A stretch of DNA of 64,000 nucleotides from Clostridiales bacterium UBA2432. Its GTDB lineage: Bacteria; Bacillota; Clostridia; Lachnospirales; Vallitaleaceae. The stretch is taken from NCBI GenBank assembly GCA_002342805.1, contig DDQW01000067.1:1-64000 (forward strand). The letters run 5' to 3'. Shown one piece after another: positions 18,159 to 28,177 of the stretch. Positions within the stretch are counted from its first letter, which is position 1. Each line of letters opens with the position of its first letter. The notes under the pieces are model-generated. The model searched no databases and had not been told where the DNA came from. It saw only the letters and a list, made by a program, of their open reading frames with translations. Both the position numbers and the translations under genes were made by a program.

Positions 18159-21100
18159 ATGTCTAACAAAAAAGTTATGAAGACGATGGACGGTAATCAA
18201 GCCGCTGCATACGTATCTTATGCATTTACAGATGTAGCTGCTATTTATCCGATTACCCCATCTTCTCCAATGGCTGAGAATGTTGACGAATGGGCTGCCC
18301 ATGGTCAAAAAAACATTTTCGGACAAGAAGTTAGTGTAACAGAATTACAATCTGAAGGTGGTGCCTCAGGTGCCGTTCATGGTTCTCTTCAAGCAGGTGC
18401 GTTAACTACAACATATACTGCTTCTCAAGGACTTCTGCTAATGATTCCTAACATGTACAAGATTGCAGGTGAGTTATTACCATGTGTATTCCATGTTAGT
18501 GCGCGTGCACTTGCAGGTCATGCATTATCAATTTTTGGTGATCATTCAGATGTAATGGCTGCAAGACAAACTGGTTTTGCTATGTTAGCATCCGGTAGTG
18601 TTCAAGAAGTTATGGACTTAGGTGGTGTTGCTCACCTTGCAACAATTAAGTCACGTGTACCTTTCGTACATTTCTTTGACGGATTTAGAACATCTCATGA
18701 AGTACAAAAAATCGAAATGATTGACTACGAAGATTTCAAACAACTTGTAGACATGGATGCTGTTAGAGCATTTAGAAATAACGGACTGAATCCTGAGCGT
18801 CCTGTAACTCGTGGTACTGCTCAGAATCCTGATATTTTCTTCCAAGCAAAAGAATCAGCAAACAAGTTTTATGATGCTGTTCCTGCAATTGTTGAAGACT
18901 ATATGAAGAAGATTAGTAAAGTTCTTGGTCGTGAGTACAACTTATTTGATTATGTTGGTGCTGCTGATGCTACAAAAGTGATTATTGCAATGGGATCAGT
19001 TACTGATACAATTGAAGAAACAGTTGAATACTTAATGAACAAAGGCGAAAAAGTCGGAGTACTTAAAGTACGTTTATATCGTCCTTTCTCAACAAAGCAT
19101 TTCTTAGCAGCATTACCAGAATCTGTTGAAAAGATTGCTGTATTAGACCGTACAAAAGAGCCGGGAGCAACTGGAGAACCATTATACTTAGATATTCGTT
19201 CTATATTCTACAACTCAGATAGAACACCTCTTGTTGTAGGTGGACGTTATGGTCTTGGTTCAAAAGATACAACACCTTCACAAATTCTTGCTGTATTTAA
19301 GAACTTAGATGCAGATGCACCTAAGAATAACTTTACACTAGGTATCAACGATGACGTAACTAATCTTTCATTAAACGAAGACGAAAGAATCGTTACTGAA
19401 AAAGAAGGAACACGTCGTTGTAAGTTCTGGGGTCTTGGTTCTGACGGTACGGTTGGAGCGAATAAGAACACGATCAAGATTATCGGAGATAAAACAGATC
19501 TATATGCTCAAGGTTACTTCAGCTATGACTCAAAAAAATCCGGTGGTATTACTGTGTCTCACTTACGTTTTGGTAAAGAGAGAATTCAGTCAACATACCT
19601 ACTTGATGAAGTTGACTTCGTTGCATGTCATAACCAATCCTATGTGGATAAGTATGACTTATTAAAAGGACTCGTTCAAGGTGGTACGTTTGTACTTAAT
19701 ACACAATGGACTGCTGAAGAACTTAATGAGCACTTACCAGGCGAATTAAAGCGTGAAATCGCTGAAAAAGAAGTAAACCTTTATATTATCGATGCTGTTG
19801 ATTTAGCTGAAAAAATCGGTTTAGGTAACCGTATCAATACAATTATGCAATCAGCATTCTTTAAATTAGCAGATGTTATTCCGGCAGAAGATGCTGTGAA
19901 ATTCATGAAAGAATACGCTGAAAAAGCATATGGTAAAAAAGGTGAGAAGATTGTTAAATTAAACCATGATGCAATCGATGCAGGTCAAGACGCCTTGATT
20001 AAAGTTGACGTTCCTGCTGATTGGGCACAAGCTGAAGATACAATTGAAGCTGATGCCAATGTTCCGGAATTTGTTAAGAATATTCTTCGTCCGGTTAATG
20101 CACAAAAAGGTGACTCTCTTCCAGTATCCGCATTTGCCGGTGCAGAAGATGGTACATTCCCACAAGGTACTGCAGCCTACGAAAAACGTGGTATTGCTGT
20201 AAACGTTCCTGAGTGGATTCCAGAAAACTGTATTCAATGTAACCAATGTTCATTCGTATGTCCTCATGCTTCTATTCGTCCATTCTTATTAGACGAAAAT
20301 GAAAAAGCAAATTCACCTGAAGGTCTTATTACCGTTGGACCAAAAGGAAAAGGCTTCGAAGGACTTGAGTATGTAATGCAAGTAGATATTCTTGACTGTC
20401 AAGGTTGTGGAAACTGTGCGGATGTTTGTCCTGCTAAGAGCAAAGCATTAGTGATGAAACCAATCGAAACACAAGAAAAAGAGATTGAAAACTGGGAGTA
20501 TGTATCTGAAAACGTATCTTACAAAGATACTCTTGTTAGCACAGGTACAGTAAAAGGTAGTCAGTTTGCACAACCATTAATGGAGTTCTCAGGAGCTTGT
20601 GCAGGTTGTGGAGAGACACCATACTTGAAAGATATCACACAATTGTACGGTGACCGTATGTTGGTTGCTAATGCAACTGGATGTTCATCTATTTGGGGTG
20701 GTTCAGCACCTTCAACAGTATATACAACCAATGCAGAAGGCAAAGGACCCGCTTGGGCCAACTCATTATTTGAAGATAATGCTGAATACGGCTATGGTAT
20801 GGCAATGGGTGTTAAACAAATCCGTAAACAACTACTCGTTCAAATGGAAGCTATGTTAGCACTTGATGTCAATGCGGATGTTAAGTCTACGCTTCAAGAG
20901 TGGATTGACGGCATGAATGATGCAGATCAATCAAAAGTAGCCTCTAAAAAAGTGGAAGCTTTATTCGGAACAGACCTTGGAAGCGAAGAAGCAAACAAAC
21001 TTCTTAGCGATATCGAAACAAACAAAGATTATCTTATTAAGAAATCCGTTTGGATCGTTGGTGGTGACGGATGGGCATATGACATCGGTTACGGCGGTCT

Positions 21101-21701
21101 TGACCATGTACTTGCAAGTGGTGAGAATGTGAATGTACTTGTGTTTGATACAGAAGTATACTCAAATACAGGTGGTCAATCTTCAAAAGCAACACCTACA
21201 GCTGCAGTGGCTAAATTTGCTGCTTCAGGTAAGAAAGTTAAGAAGAAAGACCTTGGTATGATTGCAACAACATATGGTTATGTATATGTTGCTCAATGTG
21301 CTATGGGTGCTAACCAAAACCAATTCATGAAGGCATTAAAAGAAGCTGAAAGCTTTGATGGACCATCACTACTTATTGTTTATGCTCCATGTATTAACCA
21401 TGGTATTAAAGTGGGTATGGGTAAATCACAAGAGCGTATGGCTAAGGCAGTTGAGGCCGGATACTGGCATTTATGGAGATTTAATCCATTACTTGCTGAT
21501 GAAGGTAAGAATCCATTTGTACTTGATTCAAAAGAACCAACAGCTGATTTCCAAGAATTCTTACAAGGTGAAGTACGTTACACTTCATTAATGAACCAAT
21601 TCCCTGAAATTGCTAAGGATATGTTTAAACAAGCTGAACAAGACGCAAAAGAGCGTTATGAAAGCTATGTAAGAATGGTCAACATGGACTACACAGTATA
21701 A
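18159..21701 (+). CDS. nifJ: Pyruvate:ferredoxin oxidoreductase
   Basis: Oxidises pyruvate with CoA to acetyl-CoA and CO2, reducing ferredoxin; the central enzyme of anaerobic pyruvate use. The single 1180-residue chain has the usual full-length order: TPP pyrimidine-binding domain with YPITPSSPM, CoA/transketolase-C region, a two-cluster ferredoxin domain (CIQCNQCSFVCPH near 691 and CQGCGNCADVCP near 747), then the proximal-cluster Cys pair (CAGCGETPY near 814) and the TPP/Mg site (GDGWAYDIGYGG near 969; SNTGGQSSKATP). AAGGAGG at 18145-18151 sets the start at ATG 18159; the open frame upstream is leader. It is monocistronic, with its own promoter and terminator. Confidence 0.97.
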   Translation: MSNKKVMKTMDGNQAAAYVSYAFTDVAAIYPITPSSPMAENVDEWAAHGQKNIFGQEVSVTELQSEGGASGAVHGSLQAGALTTTYTASQGLLLMIPNMYKIAGELLPCVFHVSARALAGHALSIFGDHSDVMAARQTGFAMLASGSVQEVMDLGGVAHLATIKSRVPFVHFFDGFRTSHEVQKIEMIDYEDFKQLVDMDAVRAFRNNGLNPERPVTRGTAQNPDIFFQAKESANKFYDAVPAIVEDYMKKISKVLGREYNLFDYVGAADATKVIIAMGSVTDTIEETVEYLMNKGEKVGVLKVRLYRPFSTKHFLAALPESVEKIAVLDRTKEPGATGEPLYLDIRSIFYNSDRTPLVVGGRYGLGSKDTTPSQILAVFKNLDADAPKNNFTLGINDDVTNLSLNEDERIVTEKEGTRRCKFWGLGSDGTVGANKNTIKIIGDKTDLYAQGYFSYDSKKSGGITVSHLRFGKERIQSTYLLDEVDFVACHNQSYVDKYDLLKGLVQGGTFVLNTQWTAEELNEHLPGELKREIAEKEVNLYIIDAVDLAEKIGLGNRINTIMQSAFFKLADVIPAEDAVKFMKEYAEKAYGKKGEKIVKLNHDAIDAGQDALIKVDVPADWAQAEDTIEADANVPEFVKNILRPVNAQKGDSLPVSAFAGAEDGTFPQGTAAYEKRGIAVNVPEWIPENCIQCNQCSFVCPHASIRPFLLDENEKANSPEGLITVGPKGKGFEGLEYVMQVDILDCQGCGNCADVCPAKSKALVMKPIETQEKEIENWEYVSENVSYKDTLVSTGTVKGSQFAQPLMEFSGACAGCGETPYLKDITQLYGDRMLVANATGCSSIWGGSAPSTVYTTNAEGKGPAWANSLFEDNAEYGYGMAMGVKQIRKQLLVQMEAMLALDVNADVKSTLQEWIDGMNDADQSKVASKKVEALFGTDLGSEEANKLLSDIETNKDYLIKKSVWIVGGDGWAYDIGYGGLDHVLASGENVNVLVFDTEVYSNTGGQSSKATPTAAVAKFAASGKKVKKKDLGMIATTYGYVYVAQCAMGANQNQFMKALKEAESFDGPSLLIVYAPCINHGIKVGMGKSQERMAKAVEAGYWHLWRFNPLLADEGKNPFVLDSKEPTADFQEFLQGEVRYTSLMNQFPEIAKDMFKQAEQDAKERYESYVRMVNMDYTV

Positions 21702-21740
21702 TTAAAAGACATTATTATACGAATTTTATATAATTCTATT

Positions 21741-21783
21741 AGCTACCGCACTTACATTTGTTAGTGCGGTAGCTTTTTTTTCT
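21741..21783 (+). terminator. Rho-independent terminator after pyruvate:ferredoxin oxidoreductase
   Basis: A 12-bp perfect stem (AGCTACCGCACT, 21741-21752, with 21763-21774), a 10-nt loop and a run of Ts to about 21783. Confidence 0.9.
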
Positions 21784-21792
21784 TTTAAAACA

Positions 21793-21801
21793 TGATATAA
21801 T
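21793..21801 (+). promoter_or_regulatory. Extended -10 promoter of the long metallophosphoesterase-AddB-V-ATPase gene run
   Basis: TGATATAAT (21793-21801) with no good -35 box (the terminator T-run lies there). It is the only clear promoter I see before the 13 closely packed genes that follow. Confidence 0.5.
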
Positions 21802-21828
21802 AGAATTAAAAGAAAAGGATTTGAGGTG

Positions 21829-22761
21829 ATGAAAGTGGGAACAATTAAAAGGTTAAATGAATGCTACAAAAAAGCAGAAGTACTGGAATTTGATGATGAA
21901 GATCGAATAATTTTTTTCAGTGACGTTCATCGCGGAGACAATAGTATGTCCGATGAATTTGCACATAATCAAAATATTTATTATCATGCCTTAGAAAAGT
22001 ATTATGAGGAAGGATATGAACACTTCGAACTTGGTGATGGAGACGAATTATGGGAACATGCAGACTTTAGAGTGATTATGAGTGCCCATAGCGATGTTTT
22101 CATGCTACTTCGAAAGTTTTTTCGATCCAATCGATTAAGAATGGTCTACGGGAATCATAATATTTATCTGAAAAACAAAGCATGGGTTAAAAAAAATCTT
22201 TATCAATTTGAAGATGAGTATTTGGACCAACGAAAAGATTTATTTGATCAGATATCTGTACCAGAAAGTTATATACTCAAGTATAAAAACACCGGACAGG
22301 AATTTCTCCTCGTACATGGACATCAGGGGGACTTGTTTAATGATCGCTTTTGGCCGGTTTCAATGCTTTCTTTGCGTTATTTTTGGCGATTTTTACATAT
22401 TATGGGATTTCATAATCCGTCGAGTCCAGCCAAGAACCGCGTGAAGCGTCATAAGATTGAGCTGAACTTTACAAAGTGGATTAATCGAAAAAAAGTAGCT
22501 ATTATATGTGGACATACCCACCGTCCCAAGCTGGCAAAGAAAAATGAAGCACCGTATTTTAATAGTGGGTGTTGCATTCATCCAAGAGGTATTACAGGCA
22601 TAGAAATTGCAAAAGGCAAGATTATGTTAATTGATTGGCGCGTAAGACCCGACGAACATGGAAATCTGAAAATTTCCAAAAAAATTATTCGAGGGCCATA
22701 TGATATCAGTAGCTATTATAAATTAAAGCATTATCAAGAAGGAAAAGGAGGAAAAGGATGA
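21829..22761 (+). CDS. Metallophosphoesterase (calcineurin-like)
   Basis: About 310 residues. The two-metal phosphoesterase motifs are all present: SDVHRGD (D32, H34), GDGDE (D70), GNH (N109, H110), VHGHQGD and CGHTHRP. The layout recalls UDP-2,3-diacylglucosamine pyrophosphatase-like enzymes, but the organism shows no sign of making lipid A, so the substrate is unknown. GTG 21826 is also possible; AAAAGGAT upstream suits ATG 21829. The gene overlaps YjbQ by 4 bp (ATGA). Confidence 0.85.
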   Translation: MKVGTIKRLNECYKKAEVLEFDDEDRIIFFSDVHRGDNSMSDEFAHNQNIYYHALEKYYEEGYEHFELGDGDELWEHADFRVIMSAHSDVFMLLRKFFRSNRLRMVYGNHNIYLKNKAWVKKNLYQFEDEYLDQRKDLFDQISVPESYILKYKNTGQEFLLVHGHQGDLFNDRFWPVSMLSLRYFWRFLHIMGFHNPSSPAKNRVKRHKIELNFTKWINRKKVAIICGHTHRPKLAKKNEAPYFNSGCCIHPRGITGIEIAKGKIMLIDWRVRPDEHGNLKISKKIIRGPYDISSYYKLKHYQEGKGGKG

Positions 22762-23174
22762 AAACATATCGAGAAGAACTTTTCTTTAAAACCGGTCGAC
22801 GCAGAGAACTTATTAATATTACGTCAGATGTTCAAGTCGCTCTTATTGAAAGTGGAATCAAAGAAGGGCTATTGCTTTGTAATGCCATGCATATTACAAG
22901 TAGTGTATTTATCAATGATGACGAGATTGGTTTGCATAAAGATTTTGAGCGATGGCTTGAATCCCTAGCTCCGGAAAAACCTTATGATCGCTATAATCAT
23001 AATGGGTTTGAAGATAATGCAGATGCACATCTAAAGCGTACGATAATGGGGCGTGAAGTTGTTGTTGCAATTACAAATGGAAAATTAGACTTTGGTCCGT
23101 GGGAGCAGATATTCTATGGAGAATTTGATGGAAAAAGAGAAAAACGTGTTTTGATAAAAATCATTGGAGAATAG
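22758..23174 (+). CDS. YjbQ/UPF0047 family protein
   Basis: 138 residues, the full length for the family. Hallmarks are the mid-protein SSVFINDDE, the H-N-x-D-AH segment (NADAHLKRTIMG) and the end GPWEQIFYGEFDG. E. coli YjbQ has reported thiamine-phosphate synthase side activity, but the true role is unclear. The start is the ATG overlapping the previous stop, with GGAGG just before. Confidence 0.9.
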   Translation: MKTYREELFFKTGRRRELINITSDVQVALIESGIKEGLLLCNAMHITSSVFINDDEIGLHKDFERWLESLAPEKPYDRYNHNGFEDNADAHLKRTIMGREVVVAITNGKLDFGPWEQIFYGEFDGKREKRVLIKIIGE

Positions 23175-23199
23175 CCAAGATGGCAGGAAGAGGTTCAAG

Positions 23200-23469
23200 A
23201 TGTTTATATTAGATAAAGCAGAGTTTGTTGAAGAAGTTAAAGCAGAGATGGCAGGGTATGAAGAGATTTCAGAAGAACTAATTGAGGCATGGGTTGTCAA
23301 ATTTGAAGATTATGTTTCAAAAAAGAAGAACGAGAAGCTTATTAGAAAAGGTCAAGATGTTCAAATTAAGCTTGATGATGAAGCGGAGTTATTTAAAATT
23401 GTGGACCGTTATCTCGTAGCCATTGAGAATGACGAGATTGAAGCATACTGGCAAGATTGGAAGTTGTAA
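23200..23469 (+). CDS. Small acidic protein of unknown function
   Basis: 89 residues, acidic, predicted helical, no motif I recognise. The start ATG 23200 has GGAAGAGG at about 23185-23192; the frame stays open further upstream but overlaps YjbQ. It sits 25 bp after YjbQ and two bases before AddB, so it is surely co-expressed with them. Coding use is like that of its neighbours. It may be an accessory factor, but nothing shows this. Confidence 0.65.
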   Translation: MFILDKAEFVEEVKAEMAGYEEISEELIEAWVVKFEDYVSKKKNEKLIRKGQDVQIKLDDEAELFKIVDRYLVAIENDEIEAYWQDWKL

Positions 23470-23471
23470 CT

Positions 23472-26400
23472 ATGAGTTTTCAATTTGTTTTGGGAGCAAC
23501 AGGGACCGGAAAAACAGAATATGTGATTCAAAAGATGCATCAGCAAAAAGAAGCTGCCATATATATCGTTCCTGAACAATATACATTACAAGCCCAAGAA
23601 GATGTTATAAATCATTCAGAGGCAAAAGGGATATTAGACATTGAGGTATTAAGTTTTAATCGTTTAGTATACCGTTATTTTGATGAACTTGGATTAGCAG
23701 ATACAGCGATGATCAATGACACTGGTAAGAGTATGCTCATTCGTAAGGTACTCGAAAGTAGCAATGAAGCATTGGTATGGATTCAAAAACATCGAAAAAA
23801 ACAAGGCTATATGGATGAGTTAAATAAACTCTTGAAGGAGTGCCATCAGTATAATGTGGATACGCATACATTAAATGAATATATTCAAAAAGTGTCTCCG
23901 GGGTTGCTACAAGATAAGCTTAAAGATTTAAAGGTCTTGCTTAATGAGTTTGATGCATTGATGCATCAAGGATATCTAACATCTGAACATGCAGGTATGA
24001 AATTAATCGAGCAAATACCCAATATTCAGAGCTTAAGAGAGACTACAATCTATATTGATGGGTTTTATGGATTTACGCCTTTGCAATATGCCTTTATAGA
24101 GCAATTCATGAATTATTGCAAAGAAATCGTTTTTGTAGTTACGTTACCGGCAGGAACACATGTTGCGGATATGAAAAATGAAGCAGATATTTACTATGAA
24201 TCAAAAAAAATGTTAAGTCGTATTCGTGAGATCGGTGATCGAATGGGGATTATTGAACATGATGCAATATGGAAAGAAAGGATTTATAGAAGCTCAAAAA
24301 AATCACTGCAACATCTCATTGATCACCTTTATCAATATCCTGTAAAGCCCTATCAAAAATCAAGTAATAGCATTCGACTTATGGAGAGTGCAACAATTGA
24401 GGCAGAGGTTGAAGCTGCTGTCTGTCGAATACATCAGTTGATTACAGAACAGGGCGTTCGTTATCGGGAAATAATCCTTTTAGTCTCGGATTTAGATTTG
24501 TATAAAACACCCGTTAAGAAAATGTTTGAAAATTATGAAATACCTGTCTTTATTGATCAAAAAGAGACGATATCATCCCATCCATTGGTTCAATTTATTT
24601 TATCGGCTATGCTATCGATTCAATATAATTTTAAGTATGAAACTATTTTTTATCACTTAAAATCCTTATATTACAAAGCGTCTGAAGAAGATATTCATAA
24701 GATTGAAAACTATGTATTAGCTCATGGCATTAAGCGTAAGCGCCAATGGGAAAAAACATGGGATGAATACGATGCATTGAAAAATGAATTGATCGGTCCC
24801 TTCATGGATTTTGCCAATACATTTAAGGCTGCAAAGACGGTTCGTGAACGAACACAAGCGTTATATAGATATTTACAAGATATGGATATTCATGTGAAAA
24901 ACATGGATATGATGCAATATTTTGAAGAAAAAGACCAATTACAGCGTGCAGATAGTTATCTACGGGTTTACACCCTAGTTGTGGAACTCTTTGATGAAAT
25001 GGTCGATCTTATAGGGGATGAACAAGTTACGATTAAAGACTATGCAAGTCTTATAGAAACCGGATTGACGCAGATAAAAATGGGACAGACCCCACCAAGT
25101 GTCGATCAAATTATCGTTGGTGATTTGAGTCGAACACGGTTTAGAGAAGTTGACTATGTCTTTGTTTTAGGCGTCAATGAAGGAAAGGTTCCTCTTGTAC
25201 GGGCATCTAATCAACTTCTAACCGATTATGAACGGAGTAGACTATTAGAATTAGGATTAGAATTGGCTCCCAACCAAGAAAAAAGTTTGTTCAAAGAACA
25301 AATGAATATCTTTATGGGACTAACACGTAGTCGAAAGCTACTACATATTTCTTATGCGCGAGTACTTGAAGAAAAAACGGAGCGACCGGCAACCCTAATT
25401 TTTTTACTTCGTAAAATGTTCCCAAAAGTGACGGTGGAGTCAGCTGGAGAGATTATTGAAGACTATAATAAGCCCACACGATGCTACGCGCTTTTTAATC
25501 GCTTAGTAAGCTTGGCAGGTAGCCGAGCTTTTAGAGAATATGAAGAGGAAATCCAAAAATTGTACATTTTCTTTAATAAGGCGTATAATAGTGAAGGTAA
25601 AATAGGTGTCAACCCCAAACAGTTCATTGAGGGTATCGATTATCAGAATCAACCGGTGAAACTTGAGCCTATCAATCAAGATAGTCAATCTAGTGTATCT
25701 CAGTTTGAAACATATGCCGCATGTAGCTATAAACATTTTTTGACATATCGATTAGGTGTTCGGGAACGTGGTGAATACGTTATTTCCATGCCTGATATTG
25801 GTATATTGTTCCATCGTTGTTTGGAACTATACATGAAAAAATGTTTTATGCGTCGAATTGATATTCACACGATGTCGGTTGCCTTGCGTAATCAGTTAAT
25901 CGAAGAATCCATCAAAGAAGCTTTGGATATCGATCATATGACAATTTTTACGAGTTCACATCGTAACCGTTATCTTATCGTCAAATTAACACGAATATTA
26001 AAACGTGCGATTTGGGGTATTGAAGAGCAACTTAAGCGAAGTAAATTCAAGCCAAAAGAGGCGGAGTATAGCTTTAGTGGACGAGAATTTCCTGTAGATA
26101 ATCTAACATTAAAAGTTTCGGATCAACACAAGACTTATTTATCAGGTGTTGTGGACCGGGTTGATGAATATGAGACAGAGGATGCTTTATATTTTAGTAT
26201 TGTTGATTACAAATCAGGATCCAAAGACTTAGATTTTAATTTAGTTAAAGAAGGCATTCAACTTCAGTTAATTATTTATATGAATGTTATTGAAGAAATT
26301 AAAGCACATAAAGTACAGAAAAAAGTCATTCCATGTGGAATGTATTATTATCGAATTCAAGACCCTATGTTAAATATCAATGATACAGATGTATCGGATA

Positions 26401-26834
26401 TTGAAGATGAACGATTAAAGAGCTTGAAATTAAGGGGGCTTTTACTTCATGATGAACAAATTCTTCGTTACTTTGATGAGACGATTGATCAATCGTCCCT
26501 AGTTGTACCGGCTTCATTGAATAAGAACGGTTCAATATCAAAAAAATCAAGTACGATTGAAGAAGTGGATTTAGGGACTTTAAAGAACTTTGTTCAAAAA
26601 AAAGCCAAAGAAATTGCTACGGATATTTATGATGGTCAGTTAAGTATTACACCCTATAGATATAAAGAGGAAACCGGGTGTGACTATTGCCAATACAAAA
26701 GTATATGCCGGTTTGACCCGACAAATACGACAGAATATTTTCATCAAATCAAACCGGATTCCAAAGAGAATGTTTTTGAGGATATGAAAGGAGACCCTGA
26801 TGGAAGAAGTCATCAAAAAAATCATTCAGATTGA
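23472..26834 (+). CDS. addB: AddB (ATP-dependent helicase/nuclease subunit B)
   Basis: 1121 residues. With AddA it forms the helicase-nuclease that processes double-strand breaks up to a Chi site for recombination. It has Walker A GATGTGKT (8-15), a long UvrD-like but mostly inactive helicase region, and the C-terminal nuclease with DYKSG near 912. The four iron-sulfur Cys are visible: one near 750 (AACSYKH) and three near 1070 (CDYCQYKSIC). GGAAG 8 nt upstream supports ATG 23472. Unusually, addA is about 12 kb away and the V-ATPase operon follows here. The last 35 bp overlap the first V-ATPase gene. Confidence 0.93.
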   Translation: MSFQFVLGATGTGKTEYVIQKMHQQKEAAIYIVPEQYTLQAQEDVINHSEAKGILDIEVLSFNRLVYRYFDELGLADTAMINDTGKSMLIRKVLESSNEALVWIQKHRKKQGYMDELNKLLKECHQYNVDTHTLNEYIQKVSPGLLQDKLKDLKVLLNEFDALMHQGYLTSEHAGMKLIEQIPNIQSLRETTIYIDGFYGFTPLQYAFIEQFMNYCKEIVFVVTLPAGTHVADMKNEADIYYESKKMLSRIREIGDRMGIIEHDAIWKERIYRSSKKSLQHLIDHLYQYPVKPYQKSSNSIRLMESATIEAEVEAAVCRIHQLITEQGVRYREIILLVSDLDLYKTPVKKMFENYEIPVFIDQKETISSHPLVQFILSAMLSIQYNFKYETIFYHLKSLYYKASEEDIHKIENYVLAHGIKRKRQWEKTWDEYDALKNELIGPFMDFANTFKAAKTVRERTQALYRYLQDMDIHVKNMDMMQYFEEKDQLQRADSYLRVYTLVVELFDEMVDLIGDEQVTIKDYASLIETGLTQIKMGQTPPSVDQIIVGDLSRTRFREVDYVFVLGVNEGKVPLVRASNQLLTDYERSRLLELGLELAPNQEKSLFKEQMNIFMGLTRSRKLLHISYARVLEEKTERPATLIFLLRKMFPKVTVESAGEIIEDYNKPTRCYALFNRLVSLAGSRAFREYEEEIQKLYIFFNKAYNSEGKIGVNPKQFIEGIDYQNQPVKLEPINQDSQSSVSQFETYAACSYKHFLTYRLGVRERGEYVISMPDIGILFHRCLELYMKKCFMRRIDIHTMSVALRNQLIEESIKEALDIDHMTIFTSSHRNRYLIVKLTRILKRAIWGIEEQLKRSKFKPKEAEYSFSGREFPVDNLTLKVSDQHKTYLSGVVDRVDEYETEDALYFSIVDYKSGSKDLDFNLVKEGIQLQLIIYMNVIEEIKAHKVQKKVIPCGMYYYRIQDPMLNINDTDVSDIEDERLKSLKLRGLLLHDEQILRYFDETIDQSSLVVPASLNKNGSISKKSSTIEEVDLGTLKNFVQKKAKEIATDIYDGQLSITPYRYKEETGCDYCQYKSICRFDPTNTTEYFHQIKPDSKENVFEDMKGDPDGRSHQKNHSD

Positions 26835-27108
26835 GGAACAAGCTCAATCGATTATCAAAGAAGCGATACAAGAAAAAGAGCGCAAAGAAAAGGAACATGA
26901 GGATAAGATTCAAAACCTTCATGAGACGATTATTAATAATGCCCATAAAAAAGTTGAGCAAATACGGGAACGTGAATTTGAAGAAATCAATGAAAAGAAA
27001 ACAGCTATGGAAGACAAATGTCAAGCCCGACTTAGTCGTATGCAGGACAATGCCAATCAACAGATGGACCAATGGGTCAATGAGTTAGTTAACCGTGTAT
27101 TAGGCTAG
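26800..27108 (+). CDS. ntpF: V-type ATPase peripheral-stalk subunit (G/H-like)
   Basis: 102 residues forming almost one continuous charged coiled coil (E/K/Q-rich heptads), as expected for the small subunit that pairs with subunit E in the outer stalk. The identification rests on size, coiled coil and place at the head of a V-ATPase operon. AAAGGAG lies just before the ATG. It starts 35 bp inside the addB end. Confidence 0.75.
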   Translation: MEEVIKKIIQIEEQAQSIIKEAIQEKERKEKEHEDKIQNLHETIINNAHKKVEQIREREFEEINEKKTAMEDKCQARLSRMQDNANQQMDQWVNELVNRVLG

Positions 27109-27118
27109 GAGTGTTATT

Positions 27119-28162
27119 ATGATCGGTGGTTTATTTAAATATGGAGATTTATCGACAAAAATTCGTGCAATGAAAGGTAAAATGCTAACAGAGTACGACT
27201 ATGAGCAGATGATGATGAAGCCCAATGTCAAAGAAGTTGCTTTATATCTAAAAAATAATACCTATTATAAAGAGGCGCTTAAGGACTTGAATGAACGCGA
27301 TATTCATCGAGGTAAGCTTGAAGTTATGCTTTATCGATCGGTGGTTAGTGACGCCTTAAAAATTGCCAAGCATCTTAGCGGAACAGAAAAGAAAATCTAT
27401 CGTTATATTTATCGTAAATTAGAGATAGAAGATTTAAAGAAGATGTTACGGACCTTAGCAACCGGAAATTCTCTGGAGACCTTAGATCGAGCGGGGTTAT
27501 TTGTGAGTCGATATAGTAGGATTGATTTTGATAAGTCCTTAGCTGCGACTAATGCCGATGAACTTGTGGAAAGTTTAGAAGGAACCAATTTTTATGGTCT
27601 ACTACGCCCTCTTGTTTCTTCAACGGGCGAAGTGGATACCTTTGCTGCAGAGATGATTTTGGATTTATATTACTTTCAAAAAACAGCAAAACAGGTCAAG
27701 AAAGCCGAATCCAGAACAGATCAACTATTGTTAGAACAATTATTAGGTGTTGAAGCAGATTTTAAAAATATTTTTTGGATATATCGTGCAAAAAAATATT
27801 ATCACCTTAATCGTGAAATGATTTTCCGATATTTAATTCCACATAATTATAAACTTAATCAAAAAACACTTACGGAAATGATAGAAACAAAATCAATAGA
27901 AGCCTTTATCAGCCGTGTGGAGAAAACCTACTATGGTCAGATTATCGATTTTGCCCATGAACGTGTCGAGTTACAAGCGATGAGCTTCATATATAAGTTA
28001 CAGGAGCGAAGTATGCGTCAAAAACCATTTTCAATTGCACCAATTATTGGTTATATGTACTTAAAAGAGACAGAAGTTCTTAATATTACCAATATTGTTG
28101 AGGGCATACGTTATAATATCGGACGAGATAACATCAAGGGCTATTTAGCCGGAGTGAAATAG
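27119..28162 (+). CDS. ntpC: V-type ATPase subunit C (central-stalk/rotor connector)
   Basis: 347 residues, mostly helical, matching the V-ATPase C/d family (opening FKYGDLSTKIRAMKGKML, end TEVLNITNIVEGIRYN). This funnel-shaped protein joins the rotor shaft to the membrane ring. TAGGAGTG precedes the ATG. In this operon it comes before subunit I, unlike the better-known Enterococcus hirae order. Confidence 0.92.
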   Translation: MIGGLFKYGDLSTKIRAMKGKMLTEYDYEQMMMKPNVKEVALYLKNNTYYKEALKDLNERDIHRGKLEVMLYRSVVSDALKIAKHLSGTEKKIYRYIYRKLEIEDLKKMLRTLATGNSLETLDRAGLFVSRYSRIDFDKSLAATNADELVESLEGTNFYGLLRPLVSSTGEVDTFAAEMILDLYYFQKTAKQVKKAESRTDQLLLEQLLGVEADFKNIFWIYRAKKYYHLNREMIFRYLIPHNYKLNQKTLTEMIETKSIEAFISRVEKTYYGQIIDFAHERVELQAMSFIYKLQERSMRQKPFSIAPIIGYMYLKETEVLNITNIVEGIRYNIGRDNIKGYLAGVK

Positions 28163-28177
28163 AAGGGAGACAGACAA

